Positions 9,544 to 19,274 of a stretch of DNA of 39,572 nt are shown here, piece after piece. The notes beneath the pieces were generated by a model, which ran no database searches, had not been told where the DNA came from, and saw only the letters and a program-made list of their open reading frames with translations. Both the position numbers and the translations under genes were made by a program. Source of the DNA: an uncultured Bacteroidia bacterium (GTDB lineage Bacteria; Bacteroidota; Bacteroidia; Bacteroidales; Prolixibacteraceae). The DNA lies in assembly GCA_903907075.1 (NCBI GenBank), contig CAIVMQ010000002.1, positions 1-39,572 on the forward strand, given 5' to 3'. The first letter of the stretch is position 1; every line of letters begins with the position of its first letter.

Positions 9544-10530
9544 ATGAAAAGTAGATTTGGAATGCTCTGGTCGATTTGGACGTTGGTTGGAGCGGCTATG
9601 GTTTATGGCATCTCTGCATCTGATTCGAAGATTAGCACGATTTTACTTGTTGCTAATGTTTTAAGCCTATCTCCATTAATCGGACTTATGTTAACTTTAG
9701 GTTCAGTAAAAGCAGCGAGTCAGTTTAACGATTGGCTACGGAAAGAGAAGAATTCGCAGAATTATGTTGCAGGGGGAATATCAATCCTATTTATCCTTCC
9801 CGGATTATTAACCTTTAAATTCGATCCATATTTTGCTGTTATTACGGCTGCAATCGTATTTGCCGTATTGGGAGTATTGAAGCAGATGAAAAACCAGGAA
9901 TTTACCTTGACCTGGAGTGACCTATTGCTTTGGATTATCCTGTGGATTCCTTTCGATCTTCGCTGGTATATGGATATGCTTCCAGCAGGCAGTGACAGCT
10001 ATGCCTGGTGGTCGGTTGCTATTTCTGTGATCGCTATAATTGGTTGGAATGGCTATCGTGGAGCCGAAATAGGCTATAATCTAGTTCCTAAATTAAAGGA
10101 TTTACGTGTCGTAGCGCTTGCATTGCTAATTATAATGGCATTCGTACTTCCTCCGGGACTACTAACCGGATTTTTGACTTTTTCAATGCCTGAATCGTAT
10201 AATATTCCTAAATTAACACTTCATTTTATCGGCCTCTTCCTTACTGTTGCCTTACCTGAGGAGCTCTTCTTTAGAGGTATTTTGCTTGGCGGACTAGATA
10301 AAATGTTTTCAAAGAAATGGATGCCCCTGGTGATCTCTTCACTGGCTTTTGGCCTCATGCACTGGAATAATGTACATTCCTTATCCACGCAAATTACCTA
10401 TGTCTCTTTAGCCGCCATTGCCGGAATGGGCTATGGATGGGCTTACAGAAAGAGTGGAAATAACATCCTGGCCGCAATACTCGTGCATACCCTCGTCGAT
10501 TGGGTCTGGAGGCTTTTCCTTACTACCTAA
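9544..10530 (+). CDS. CPBP family intramembrane metalloprotease
   Basis: 328 residues with about eight hydrophobic segments and no cleavable signal peptide. The three CPBP (CAAX protease / bacteriocin-processing, Abi) motifs are complete: EExxxR at 239-244 (PEELFFRG), FxxxH at 269-273 (FGLMHW) and HxxxD at 315-319 (HTLVD). This supports an active Glu/His intramembrane endopeptidase of the inner membrane. It follows the beta-helix gene by 24 bases and precedes a 122-base gap, so it may close the first transcription unit. Bacterial CPBP proteins have been linked to maturation of peptides, immunity and signalling; its role in a glycan locus is unknown, with cleavage of a regulator or of a membrane-anchored enzyme as possibilities. 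Homologues of plain unknown membrane type are unlikely given all three motifs. Confidence 0.85.
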   Translation: MKSRFGMLWSIWTLVGAAMVYGISASDSKISTILLVANVLSLSPLIGLMLTLGSVKAASQFNDWLRKEKNSQNYVAGGISILFILPGLLTFKFDPYFAVITAAIVFAVLGVLKQMKNQEFTLTWSDLLLWIILWIPFDLRWYMDMLPAGSDSYAWWSVAISVIAIIGWNGYRGAEIGYNLVPKLKDLRVVALALLIIMAFVLPPGLLTGFLTFSMPESYNIPKLTLHFIGLFLTVALPEELFFRGILLGGLDKMFSKKWMPLVISSLAFGLMHWNNVHSLSTQITYVSLAAIAGMGYGWAYRKSGNNILAAILVHTLVDWVWRLFLTT

Positions 10531-10652
10531 TAAGTTGTAATTTAAATAATAAGAAATAGTTCGATTGAAATATAACATTTACAGTACACCCTAATTGAAG
10601 AGTGTAGATCTTCTTTTTAACTAACATGAACCAACAGATAAACTAAACTGAC

Positions 10653-11540
10653 ATGGCATTATCACGCGATTTAGCAGATCATGATCGAATGATCACAAAT
10701 ATGTTTAAAGTTCCAACTGATCAGGCAGGGTGGGATAAGTATCGTTTGAGCGAGGAACAACTGACCTTCTTTGATAAGAACGGATATATCTCGGGCATTA
10801 AACTTCTTGATCAAGATCAGGTCGATCAGCTGAACAGGGAATTAGCTGAGGTCATGGACCCCAATCATCCCGATCACGATCTGTTTTATGAATTTCATAC
10901 AAACGAATCTACCGATCCCGATCGTATTGTCTTTCACTCATTGGGACATTGGCGCATCACCCCGGGCTTTCACGATATTCTTTGGAATCCCGCTTTTTTA
11001 ATGGCTGCGCATCAGCTCTTAGGAGAGAAGAGTGTTCGGTTTTGGCACGATCAGCTATTTTGTAAACCTGCCAAACATGGTGGTGTCGTTGCCTGGCATC
11101 AGGATTTCTCTTACTGGACCCGCACCTCACCGATGCAACATCTTACGGCATGGGTGGGCTTAGATGACGTGACTCAGGAAAATGGATGTCTTCAATATAT
11201 CCCCGGCTCACACCGCTGGGGGTTACTCGATAAACCTGTTCTTACCGGAGAGATGGAGGGGCTAAAAGCGTTTTTAAATCAGGAGCAGGCCACGCAATTA
11301 GATAACCCTGTACCCATAGAGATGGAAAAGGGATTTGCCTCCTTTCACCATCCCCTATTAGTGCATGGTTCATTTGAAAATAACTCAGAACGTCCACGCA
11401 GAGCCTTTGTTCTGAATGTTTTTGCCGATGGCACCTGTTCTAAAACTGATGGTGAGTTACTCCCCGGCGTTCCAATCATTACGAATGGAGAGAAGATGGA
11501 GGGTAAATTCTTCCCCCTCTTGTATCCTCTTGAAAATTAG
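10653..11540 (+). CDS. Phytanoyl-CoA dioxygenase (PhyH) family Fe(II)/2-oxoglutarate oxygenase
   Basis: 295 residues, no signal peptide, hence cytoplasmic. The double-stranded beta-helix iron site is visible: HxD at H149-D151 (AWHQDFSYW) and the distal His at H238 (HHPLLVHGS), with R249/R250 placed to bind the 2-oxoglutarate carboxylate. SLGHW, GSHRWG and the LQYIPGSH strand are typical PhyH features. The reaction should be an oxygen- and 2-oxoglutarate-dependent hydroxylation, giving succinate and CO2. The substrate is unknown; since its neighbours are glycosidases and a sugar-type oxidoreductase, oxidation or O-demethylation of an unusual released sugar is a reasonable but unproved guess. 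It stands alone between gaps of 122 and 100 bases and may have its own promoter. ATG 10653 is preferred: the upstream ATG at 10626 is not in a longer open frame that I can support. Confidence 0.85.
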   Translation: MALSRDLADHDRMITNMFKVPTDQAGWDKYRLSEEQLTFFDKNGYISGIKLLDQDQVDQLNRELAEVMDPNHPDHDLFYEFHTNESTDPDRIVFHSLGHWRITPGFHDILWNPAFLMAAHQLLGEKSVRFWHDQLFCKPAKHGGVVAWHQDFSYWTRTSPMQHLTAWVGLDDVTQENGCLQYIPGSHRWGLLDKPVLTGEMEGLKAFLNQEQATQLDNPVPIEMEKGFASFHHPLLVHGSFENNSERPRRAFVLNVFADGTCSKTDGELLPGVPIITNGEKMEGKFFPLLYPLEN

Positions 11541-11640
11541 GCTTTAGATTGGTTCTTAGCTAATTATAATATTACAGTAATCGTATTTTGACTTTATTTC
11601 TGCAGCTGTACACTCAGGTAAAGTTTAATAATCAGGTTTA

Positions 11641-14601
11641 ATGAATTATCTGAAAATAATGAGATTAGGAATTCTACTAATTGCAATTTGTTTGTATCCG
11701 ATAGTCGGGTTTTCGATCTCTAAAAATGTGGATCACGCTTCGCTGGTTAATGTCTTTATGGGTACCGGCGATCACGGTCATACCTATCCCGGACCGGTTT
11801 TGCCTCATGGGATGGTTCAGCTAAGCCCCGATACCCGCATGGCGAACTGGGATGGCTCGTCAGGGTATCACTATTCGGATAAAACAATCATGGGATTTAG
11901 CCACTCCCATTTAAGCGGAACGGGTGAGCCTGAGTTTTGTGATATCTTATTTATGCCTACTGCCGGTGAACCTAAGATGGTTGCAGGGGATGAGAATAGC
12001 CCGAAGAGTGGCTTTCGCTCTTCCTTTTCTCATGAGAATGAAGAGGCTTCACCCGGATATTACAAGGTGCTACTGGACGATTGGCATATAACGGCTGAGT
12101 TAACAGCAACAGAGCGGACCGGATTTCACCGGTATACCTATCCGGAGTCGCAAAACTCAACCATAATCATAGATTTAAAACACCGCGGTAAGATCGTTAA
12201 TTCATCTATTCAGGTGCTTAATGATTCTACGATCACAGGATTCACGTTAACCTCGGGCTGGGCGGTCGAGAAGCATGTTTATTTTTATGCGAAGTTTTCG
12301 AAACCATTTAAGAAATATGGGATAGCGGTAAATGATACACTTAATAGGCTTTTAACTGCCGCAGAGGGGAAAAACATCAAGGCATTTGTCTCCTTTGACA
12401 CGAAAACAAATGAGCAGATAAGTGTAAAAGTGGGGATCTCTGCCGTAAGCGTTGATGGAGCTATGAGAAATCTTGAAGCCGAAAATCCGGGGTGGAACTT
12501 CGCCAAGATTAAAGATCAAGCCAGGAATAAGTGGAATACCTATCTCGCTAAGATTGAGATCGAGGGGGGAAGAGAAAAAGACAGGCGTATTTTTTATACC
12601 TCCTTGTACCATGCTGCACTTGCTCCAAACTTGTTTATGGATACCGACGGAAATTTCAGGGGAGCTGATCATAAGGTGCATCATGCCGAGGGGTATACTA
12701 ACTACACCATTTTCTCCTTATGGGATGTCTTCAGGGCGCAGATGCCACTGCTAACCATCATTGAGCCCGCAGCAACAAGCGATTTTATGAAGAGTTTTCT
12801 GGGGATGTACCGCATAGGTGGGTCCTTGCCGATCTGGGAGATACAGGGCACACTATCGGGAAATATGATCGGTAAACATTCACTACCTCTGATCTTAGAT
12901 GCTTACTCAAAGGGGATTCGTGATTTTGATGCCACCCTCGCCTATAAAGGGATGCAGCAAGCCATGGAAAACCTCTCGTCTTACAATAACCTGGGCTTTA
13001 TTCCGGCCGATATTGAGGGGACAGGGGGTTCTGTCGCTATTGTGATGGAATATGCCTATAACTACTGGTGTCTGTCTGAGATGGCGAGGATCCTGAATAA
13101 AAACGACGAATCTCTGCTCTATCAACAAAGGGCGCAATATTATACGAACTTGTTTGATCCTTCCACGGGATTTATGCGACCTAAAAATCGCGATTATAGC
13201 TGGGTTACCCCTTTTGATCCCGCAGAGCCGAGTGGTCATTTTGTTGAGGGAAACGCCTATCAATATAGTGCTTTCGTGCCCCATGATGTGAATAATTTAA
13301 TTAAGCTCACCGGAGGGGATGACAAATTCGTCATTTGGCTCGATAGTTTGTTCACCCATAAGAGTAGATTTGATAAAAATGTAGTCGATGCGAGCGGACT
13401 GATTGGGCAATATGCACACGGTAATGAGCCAAGTCACGAAATAGCTTATCTTTATAATTATGCCGGGGCAGCTCCAAAAACACAGGATTATGTGAGGCGG
13501 ATACTTAGCTCACTCTACGATGATGCACCCGCAGGGTTGAGTGGAAATGAAGATTGCGGACAAATATCGGCGTGGTATATTCTAAGTTCACTGGGATTTT
13601 ATCCCGTTTGTCCGGGTGACCCATCCTATTCAATAGGGTCTCCATTATTTAGTAAGGCAACACTAAATCTTGAAAATGGTAAACGATTTGTGATTCGTGC
13701 CAATCAGGTGTCAGAGAAGAACAGGTATATCCAATCAGCTAAACTAAATGGGAAACCGTATGGAAAATCGTGGTTTAAACATCAGGATATAACAAATGGA
13801 GGTGAGATTGAATTTGAGATGGGAGAGGATCCAAAATCTAATTGGGGAACAGCCAAAGCCGATCGGCCATTTACGCAAAAGCTTGTGTCCGCAGTGGCAA
13901 TCCCCTATTATAAAGTTAAAGAGAATTATTTCTTCGACACCGCGACCATTACCTTGGGTAGCGATACCCCCGATACCGAAATCTATTACACCGTGGATGG
14001 GAGTGAGCCCACGATAAATTCACAACGATTTACGAATCCTTTTGAACTGCACAATACAGCTGATATTAAGTTTTTTGCACAAAAAATCGGATTAAGGTCA
14101 AGTACCGTTGTGACAGCAAAAATCACTAAGTTAGACCGAATTAATCTCACTGTTTTTACGAATTATGACACGCTGGATCTCAAGCCCGGATTACGCTATT
14201 CTTATTTTGAGGATCACGTGATGCATGTTGATGAATTGGATCAGTTAAAGCCAAAAAAGAGTGGGTTAACATCCAATTTTAATATTGAAGAGCGCGAAAA
14301 TGACGGGCTGTTTGCATTTGACTTTTCGGGTTATATTAAGATCCCGCGAGATGGCATCTATACATTTTACCTCTCTACAAACGATGGTGGTGTGCTCTAT
14401 ATGGATGGCAAGCGGTTTATCGACGATGATGGCCCCCATACTGCAACACCTTCCTCACGAATGGTATCGTTAAAAGCCGGTACCTATCGCATCGGAGAGA
14501 AATATTTTCAGATGGGTGGAGGGTTTTCGAATGTCGTAAGCTGGAAAGGTCCGGGAATAACCAAAGAAGTTATACCGGCATCAGTACTATTTCATAAGTA
14601 G
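11641..14601 (+). CDS. GH92 alpha-mannosidase no. 1 with C-terminal CHB_HEX_C-like and PA14 domains
   Basis: 986 residues with a signal peptide (about 1-25). GH92 enzymes are calcium-dependent, inverting exo-alpha-mannosidases. The start of the N-terminal sandwich is canonical (VNVFMGTGDHGHTYPGP, then PHGMVQLSPDT), and the (alpha/alpha)6 domain spans about 290-745. The probable catalytic acid is E536 in EGNAYQY; the general-base region is E637/D638 in GNEDCGQ; HGNEPSHE at 593-600 lines the active site. All expected residues are present, including the Glu replaced by Gln in GH92 enzymes that act on mannose-phosphodiesters. From residue 754 a chitobiase-C-like domain (YYTVDGSEPT) and a PA14 domain (STNDGGVLYMDG, FIDDDGPH) follow; most GH92 enzymes stop near 750. 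Gaps of 100 bases before and 107 after leave operon membership open. Confidence 0.95.
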   Translation: MNYLKIMRLGILLIAICLYPIVGFSISKNVDHASLVNVFMGTGDHGHTYPGPVLPHGMVQLSPDTRMANWDGSSGYHYSDKTIMGFSHSHLSGTGEPEFCDILFMPTAGEPKMVAGDENSPKSGFRSSFSHENEEASPGYYKVLLDDWHITAELTATERTGFHRYTYPESQNSTIIIDLKHRGKIVNSSIQVLNDSTITGFTLTSGWAVEKHVYFYAKFSKPFKKYGIAVNDTLNRLLTAAEGKNIKAFVSFDTKTNEQISVKVGISAVSVDGAMRNLEAENPGWNFAKIKDQARNKWNTYLAKIEIEGGREKDRRIFYTSLYHAALAPNLFMDTDGNFRGADHKVHHAEGYTNYTIFSLWDVFRAQMPLLTIIEPAATSDFMKSFLGMYRIGGSLPIWEIQGTLSGNMIGKHSLPLILDAYSKGIRDFDATLAYKGMQQAMENLSSYNNLGFIPADIEGTGGSVAIVMEYAYNYWCLSEMARILNKNDESLLYQQRAQYYTNLFDPSTGFMRPKNRDYSWVTPFDPAEPSGHFVEGNAYQYSAFVPHDVNNLIKLTGGDDKFVIWLDSLFTHKSRFDKNVVDASGLIGQYAHGNEPSHEIAYLYNYAGAAPKTQDYVRRILSSLYDDAPAGLSGNEDCGQISAWYILSSLGFYPVCPGDPSYSIGSPLFSKATLNLENGKRFVIRANQVSEKNRYIQSAKLNGKPYGKSWFKHQDITNGGEIEFEMGEDPKSNWGTAKADRPFTQKLVSAVAIPYYKVKENYFFDTATITLGSDTPDTEIYYTVDGSEPTINSQRFTNPFELHNTADIKFFAQKIGLRSSTVVTAKITKLDRINLTVFTNYDTLDLKPGLRYSYFEDHVMHVDELDQLKPKKSGLTSNFNIEERENDGLFAFDFSGYIKIPRDGIYTFYLSTNDGGVLYMDGKRFIDDDGPHTATPSSRMVSLKAGTYRIGEKYFQMGGGFSNVVSWKGPGITKEVIPASVLFHK
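13900..14601 (+). other. C-terminal CHB_HEX_C-like + PA14 tail of GH92 no. 1
   Basis: Residues about 754-986. The first 75 residues resemble the chitobiase/beta-hexosaminidase C-terminal domain (YYTVDGSEPT). The rest is PA14-like (FSGYIKIPRDGIYTFYL, NDGG, FIDDDG, final VSWKGPG). This is one of four related tails in the window; domain edges are by eye. Confidence 0.8.
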
Positions 14602-14708
14602 CTGGTTATAGAAGATTAGTTACCACTTCGTTGGTGGTTGCAGATTAGTAAAAGAGTGTTTTTACGGTTCAATTTGGTGAGCTATGAATAAGCAGTAATT
14701 TTGAAATT

Positions 14709-15704
14709 ATGGAGAATAAAATCAGATGGGGAATCCTAAGCACGGGGCATATTTCAAAAAAGTTTGCTGATGCGCTGGCGCTATTGCCCGATGCAGAGCT
14801 TGCAGCTGTCGCATCCAGAGATCAGGAGACCGCCAATCGCTTTGCAGCAAAATATCAAATCACAAAAGCCTACGGCACGTATGAGGAGCTTGCCAATGAT
14901 CCTACAATTGACGTGATCTACATCGGTACGCCTCACACTTTTCATCTCGAAAATAGTGTGCTGTGTATGCGAAAGGGGAAAGCCGTTTTATGCGAAAAAG
15001 CCTTTGCAATCAATGGTTCTGAGGCTCGTGAGATGGTTCGTGTGGCACGCGAGGAGAATGTGTTTCTTATGGAGGCGATGATCACCCGTCATGTGCCACT
15101 GATGAAAAAAGTATTAACCTGGATTAAGGAGGGTCGTATTGGCGAGGTGCGCATGGTTAAGGCGTCGCGATGTGCTCGTGAGGATTTTAGCCGTGAGGCA
15201 CGTCAGCTGAATCCTGCATTAGGGGGTGGAAGCCTTCTGGATGTTGGCATTTATGTGATCTCTTTTGCCTCCATGATTTTTCAAAAACCTCCTGTCGAAG
15301 TAATGGGCCTTGGTCATATTGGAGACTGGGGATCGGATGAACAAGGGGTGGCGATATTTAAATACGATCGTGGTGAACTTGCCGATCTAACCTTTGCCCT
15401 TCGAACGGTAGCTTCGAATGAAGCTTATATTCTGGGTACCGAAGGGTATATAAAAATCGACGATGTTTTCGCCGTTCCTACTAAAGCTACCTTGTTTATT
15501 AATAAAAAGGAGGCCGAGACCATACAAGAACTTATCGTAGGAAACGCACTAAATTACGAAGCCGAAGAGGTGATGCGGTGCCTGAGAGCTGGATTAAAAG
15601 AATCACCCCTGATGCCTCTTGACGAATCGATTCAAATTATGGAGTGCATGGATAAGATCCGGAAACCCTGGGGACTGGTATATTCAAATGATACAGAACA
15701 ATAA
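14709..15704 (+). CDS. Gfo/Idh/MocA family NAD(P)-dependent oxidoreductase
   Basis: 331 residues, no signal peptide, cytoplasmic. The Rossmann start is RWGILSTGHIS (6-16), a Gly-rich loop for NAD(P); CEKAFA puts K97 in the place of the family's conserved EKP lysine, with Ala replacing Pro. GGGSLLDVGIY (about 175-185) is the usual C-domain entry with its conserved Asp. These features place it with the dihydrodiol dehydrogenase / glucose-fructose oxidoreductase-like members. It should oxidise or reduce a sugar, inositol or related ring compound. GH109-type glycosidase use of NAD exists in this superfamily but I see no specific support for it. It lies between GH92 no. 1 and the rhamnosidase, with gaps of 107 and 99 bases; metabolism of a released sugar is the likely role. 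Length is normal. Confidence 0.88.
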   Translation: MENKIRWGILSTGHISKKFADALALLPDAELAAVASRDQETANRFAAKYQITKAYGTYEELANDPTIDVIYIGTPHTFHLENSVLCMRKGKAVLCEKAFAINGSEAREMVRVAREENVFLMEAMITRHVPLMKKVLTWIKEGRIGEVRMVKASRCAREDFSREARQLNPALGGGSLLDVGIYVISFASMIFQKPPVEVMGLGHIGDWGSDEQGVAIFKYDRGELADLTFALRTVASNEAYILGTEGYIKIDDVFAVPTKATLFINKKEAETIQELIVGNALNYEAEEVMRCLRAGLKESPLMPLDESIQIMECMDKIRKPWGLVYSNDTEQ

Positions 15705-15803
15705 GGACCACTGAAACTGTGGTATCGCCGTCACACAGAATGATGATCATCTGAGGATTGTGTAGTAATTAATAATTTATCAATTGGATTTTTAAAAATA
15801 TAT

Positions 15804-18800
15804 ATGATGAAAATATCACGGCACAAAACATTTTTTAGATTCGTTATCCTGCTGCTTTTTATGTGTTCGTGCAGTGAAAGTCATAAGGTAACTATCACTC
15901 AACTCAAATGCGAGTATCGGATTGACCCTCTGGGTGTCGATAGTGAGAAGCCGCGTTTTAGTTGGAATATGGAGGCTGATTACCGTGGTGCGGCGCAATC
16001 AGCTTATCAGATCTTTGTCGCTTCCAGCTTGCAAAAATTGAATGAGAATAGTGCTGATGTGTGGGAGAGCAAAAAAATCTCATCTGATAAATCCATTCAG
16101 GTTGAATATGATGGCAATACACTGCAGAGCAATCAAAAATATTTTTGGAAAGTTAAAGTCTGGGATAGTAATGGTAAAGGTTACACGAGTGCTCCTGCCT
16201 TTTGGACCACTGGTCTATTGCATGCGTCAGATTGGAAAGCAAAATGGATTGGACTGGATAAAGCGGTAGGTACTGATGAACCAAATGCTGCTCGTAAAGT
16301 TCTATCTGCACGAATGCTCAGACATGAATTTAAGGTTGATAAAAAGATAAAATCGGCTACTGCATTTATTTCCGGACTAGGCCTATTTGAATTTTATCTC
16401 AACGGAGAAAAAATTGGTGATCAGGTGTTGGCTCCCGGGTTGACCGAGTATAACAAAAGGACATTCTACCTTACGTTCGATGTGAGTAAGAATTTACAGC
16501 CGGATATGAATACCATTGGTGTAGTGCTGGGTAACGGACGTTTCTTTGCCCCTCGAGCCGGCGGCACTGAACGGACAAAAACGTATGGTTTTCCAAAGAT
16601 GATCTGCCAATTGGAAATTGAGTACGAGGATGGAACGGTAAGTACCATCCTCTCGGATGAAACATGGAAGCTGACGACCTCGGGGCCAATTCGTAAAAAC
16701 AGCGAGTATGATGGCGAATACTATGATGCCCGAATGGAACTCAAGGGGTGGAGTAGAAATAACTTCGACGATTCCGCATGGATAAATGCACTTGTGGTTG
16801 ATAAACCTGGTGAGAAATTGGTTTCGCAGCCTATCGATCCGATTAAGATTATGGATCAGATCACCCCTGCAGCCATTAAGGAGGTAAAGCCCGGAATGTT
16901 TATTTATGATATGGGACAAAATATGGTGGGATGGGCTGCCTTAGTGGTGAAAGGAAAACCCGGCGATAAAGTAACGATGCGGTTTGCCGAACGACTAAAT
17001 GACGATGGGACCCTTTTCCTTGCCAATATCAGAACAGCAGAAGTTACGGATACCTATATTTTGAAAGGTGATGGAGAGGAAACATGGGAGCCTCGCTTCA
17101 CCTATCATGGGTTTCGTTATGTTGAATTGGTTGGTTTTCCGGGGGCTCCTACGCTATCTTCGATAACAGGGAAGGTCATCAACGATGCTCTTGATGTGAA
17201 TGGATCATTCAGTTGTTCTAATTCCCTGATTAACAGTGTTTATAAGAATGCGTTCTGGGGAATTAGAGGTAATTACCGGAGTATACCCACCGATTGTCCG
17301 CAACGTGATGAACGGCAAGGATGGCTTGGAGACCGCTCTGCCGAATGTACCGGAGAGAGCTATATCTTTGATATTTCTAAGCTATATAATAAATGGGTTA
17401 CGGACATTAATGACACCCAGCTTGAGAGTGGTAGTATCTCTGATGTGGCTCCATCCTATTGGCCATTCTATACTGATAACACGACATGGCCCGGCACGTT
17501 GCTCTTTGCTTCTGATATGCTTTATACCCAATATGGCGATTTAAAAACGATTCAACGTAACTATCCGGCTATGCAGAGGTGGATATCCCACATGAATCAG
17601 TTCTTGAATAATGGCATTATGTTGAAAGATACCTATGGTGATTGGTGTGTCCCTCCCGAAGATGTTAAACTCACCAACTCAAATGATCCACAACGGATCA
17701 CGCGAGCCGATTTTATCGGAACGACCTATTTCTATGGCGAATTAAAACTGATGGAGAAGTTTGCCCGACTGCAGGGTAAAGAGTCTGATGCTAAAGAATA
17801 TGCTAAGACGGCACAGGAGATGAAAACAGCATTTAACACAAAATTCCTGGATAAAAGTGTTGTTCGGTATAGCAATAATACGTGCACCGCTAATATCTTA
17901 GCTCTCGCCTTCGACCTCGTGCCTGAAGAATTTAAAAATAGGATTGTTGAAAATTTACTCCAAAAAACATTAAGCGAGAATGGGGGGCATATTGGTCATG
18001 GTATCATTGGAGGTCAATGGCTTATGCGCGCTTTGACAACCTCCGGTCACGCCGATGTTGCCTATCTCTTGGCTGCTCAATCGACCTATCCGGGATGGGG
18101 TTATATGGTTAAACAAGGAGCCACAACGATCTGGGAGCTTTGGAACGGAGAATATGGAGACCCAGGGATGAATTCCGGAAATCATGTAATGTTATTGGGA
18201 GATCTGATAATCTGGTATTACGAAAATCTCGCGGGCATCAAACCCGATCCGTTAAATCCGGCGTTCAAACATATCATAATGAAGCCTTATGTATTAGGTG
18301 ATTTAACCCATGTTAAGGCCTCGTATAAATCTAGCTATGGTGAGATATCAAGCGCCTGGAGACTGGAGAATAGCAAATTTAAATGGGATATCTCTATCCC
18401 CGCCAATACTTCGGCCACGGTGTACGTTCCAACCCTAAATAAGGAGGAAGTTAAGGATGGCAATAAGTTAGCTGTCGCTAGCGAGGGGATAAAATTTCTT
18501 TGTTGGGAAGGGACTCTGGCCCTCTTTGAGGTGAAGGCCGGAAATTATTCCTTCTCTTCGGATGGGGTGCAGCAGATCATCACAGAACCCTATGTTGCAA
18601 CACCCGTGATAACCCCTTCCGATACAGTCTTAACTGCCGGGAATAAGGTTGATGTGAAGATATCCTGTGCCGATACAGCAGCAGTAATTCGCTATTCTAT
18701 TGATGGTTCCGAACTGACTAATTCATCTCCTGTCTATAAAAATCCTTTAGAGATATCGGTCAAAACGGTGCTGCGAGCTCAGGCTTTTCGTGAGGGTTAT

Positions 18801-19274
18801 CATTCGAGTAATAAGCTAAGAGTTTTTATAGATTATATTATTCCAGATCAAAATGGAATCCTCTGGTCACTCTATAAGGGAAAGTATATTCGTATTCCTG
18901 ACCTTAGCAAATTAAATCCGGCTAGTCATGGCAAAGCCTATCAATTTGATCTTGCAAAGATTGAAAATCCGAAACATGATTTTGTACTTCAACTGAAGAC
19001 CTATCTTCAGATTGATAAACCAGGCAAATACACCCTCTATATCACCTCGAACGATGGAAGTAAATTGTATCTTAACAATCATCTGTTTATCGATAACGAT
19101 GGAGAGCATGGGGCAAAAGAGATGAGTAATTCTGCATATCTGGAAAAGGGTAGACACCTAATTACCGTTGAGTATTTTCAGGGAGGTGGCGGAAAATTTT
19201 TATCCGTCTCCTATAGCTCTGACGAGATCAACTATCAGGCTATTCCTGCATCAATCTTATTTCAATCAAAATGA
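15804..19274 (+). CDS. GH78 alpha-L-rhamnosidase with C-terminal CHB_HEX_C-like and PA14 domains
   Basis: 1156 residues with a lipoprotein-like signal (FMCSC, anchor Cys probably C24). It removes terminal alpha-L-rhamnose with inversion. Domain order: Fn3-like N-domain (about 30-130; YRIDPLGVDSEKPRFSW), jelly-roll rhamnosidase N-domain (about 165-335), a second sandwich (about 350-450), (alpha/alpha)6 barrel (about 455-800) and C-domain (805-890). The hallmark TDCPQRDERQGWLGD is at 496-510; E503 is the predicted acid and E778 in TIWELWN the predicted base, with spacing like characterised members. From residue 927 the protein carries the same kind of tail as the neighbouring GH92 enzymes, an uncommon addition to GH78. 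Its stop codon overlaps the start of GH92 no. 2 (ATGA, 19271-19274), so the two are probably translationally coupled. Confidence 0.95.
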   Translation: MMKISRHKTFFRFVILLLFMCSCSESHKVTITQLKCEYRIDPLGVDSEKPRFSWNMEADYRGAAQSAYQIFVASSLQKLNENSADVWESKKISSDKSIQVEYDGNTLQSNQKYFWKVKVWDSNGKGYTSAPAFWTTGLLHASDWKAKWIGLDKAVGTDEPNAARKVLSARMLRHEFKVDKKIKSATAFISGLGLFEFYLNGEKIGDQVLAPGLTEYNKRTFYLTFDVSKNLQPDMNTIGVVLGNGRFFAPRAGGTERTKTYGFPKMICQLEIEYEDGTVSTILSDETWKLTTSGPIRKNSEYDGEYYDARMELKGWSRNNFDDSAWINALVVDKPGEKLVSQPIDPIKIMDQITPAAIKEVKPGMFIYDMGQNMVGWAALVVKGKPGDKVTMRFAERLNDDGTLFLANIRTAEVTDTYILKGDGEETWEPRFTYHGFRYVELVGFPGAPTLSSITGKVINDALDVNGSFSCSNSLINSVYKNAFWGIRGNYRSIPTDCPQRDERQGWLGDRSAECTGESYIFDISKLYNKWVTDINDTQLESGSISDVAPSYWPFYTDNTTWPGTLLFASDMLYTQYGDLKTIQRNYPAMQRWISHMNQFLNNGIMLKDTYGDWCVPPEDVKLTNSNDPQRITRADFIGTTYFYGELKLMEKFARLQGKESDAKEYAKTAQEMKTAFNTKFLDKSVVRYSNNTCTANILALAFDLVPEEFKNRIVENLLQKTLSENGGHIGHGIIGGQWLMRALTTSGHADVAYLLAAQSTYPGWGYMVKQGATTIWELWNGEYGDPGMNSGNHVMLLGDLIIWYYENLAGIKPDPLNPAFKHIIMKPYVLGDLTHVKASYKSSYGEISSAWRLENSKFKWDISIPANTSATVYVPTLNKEEVKDGNKLAVASEGIKFLCWEGTLALFEVKAGNYSFSSDGVQQIITEPYVATPVITPSDTVLTAGNKVDVKISCADTAAVIRYSIDGSELTNSSPVYKNPLEISVKTVLRAQAFREGYHSSNKLRVFIDYIIPDQNGILWSLYKGKYIRIPDLSKLNPASHGKAYQFDLAKIENPKHDFVLQLKTYLQIDKPGKYTLYITSNDGSKLYLNNHLFIDNDGEHGAKEMSNSAYLEKGRHLITVEYFQGGGGKFLSVSYSSDEINYQAIPASILFQSK
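18582..19274 (+). other. C-terminal CHB_HEX_C-like + PA14 tail of the GH78 rhamnosidase
   Basis: Residues about 927-1156. IRYSIDGSELT marks the chitobiase-C-like part. YTLYITSNDGSKLYLN, FIDNDGEHG and VEYFQGGGGKFLSVSY mark the PA14 part. The layout matches the tails of three GH92 neighbours although the catalytic domain is a different family. Confidence 0.8.

Noticed and set aside
11584..11590. TATTTTG before GH92 no. 1 as a promoter box
   Set aside because: It is one base short of TAnnTTTG and has no -33 partner at the expected distance.
14622..15723. Two small hairpins with identical arms ACCAC/GTGGT and 7-base loops, at 14622-14638 and 15707-15723
   Set aside because: Five-base stems with no T-tract are expected by chance; the loops differ, so they are not convincing terminators or operators.
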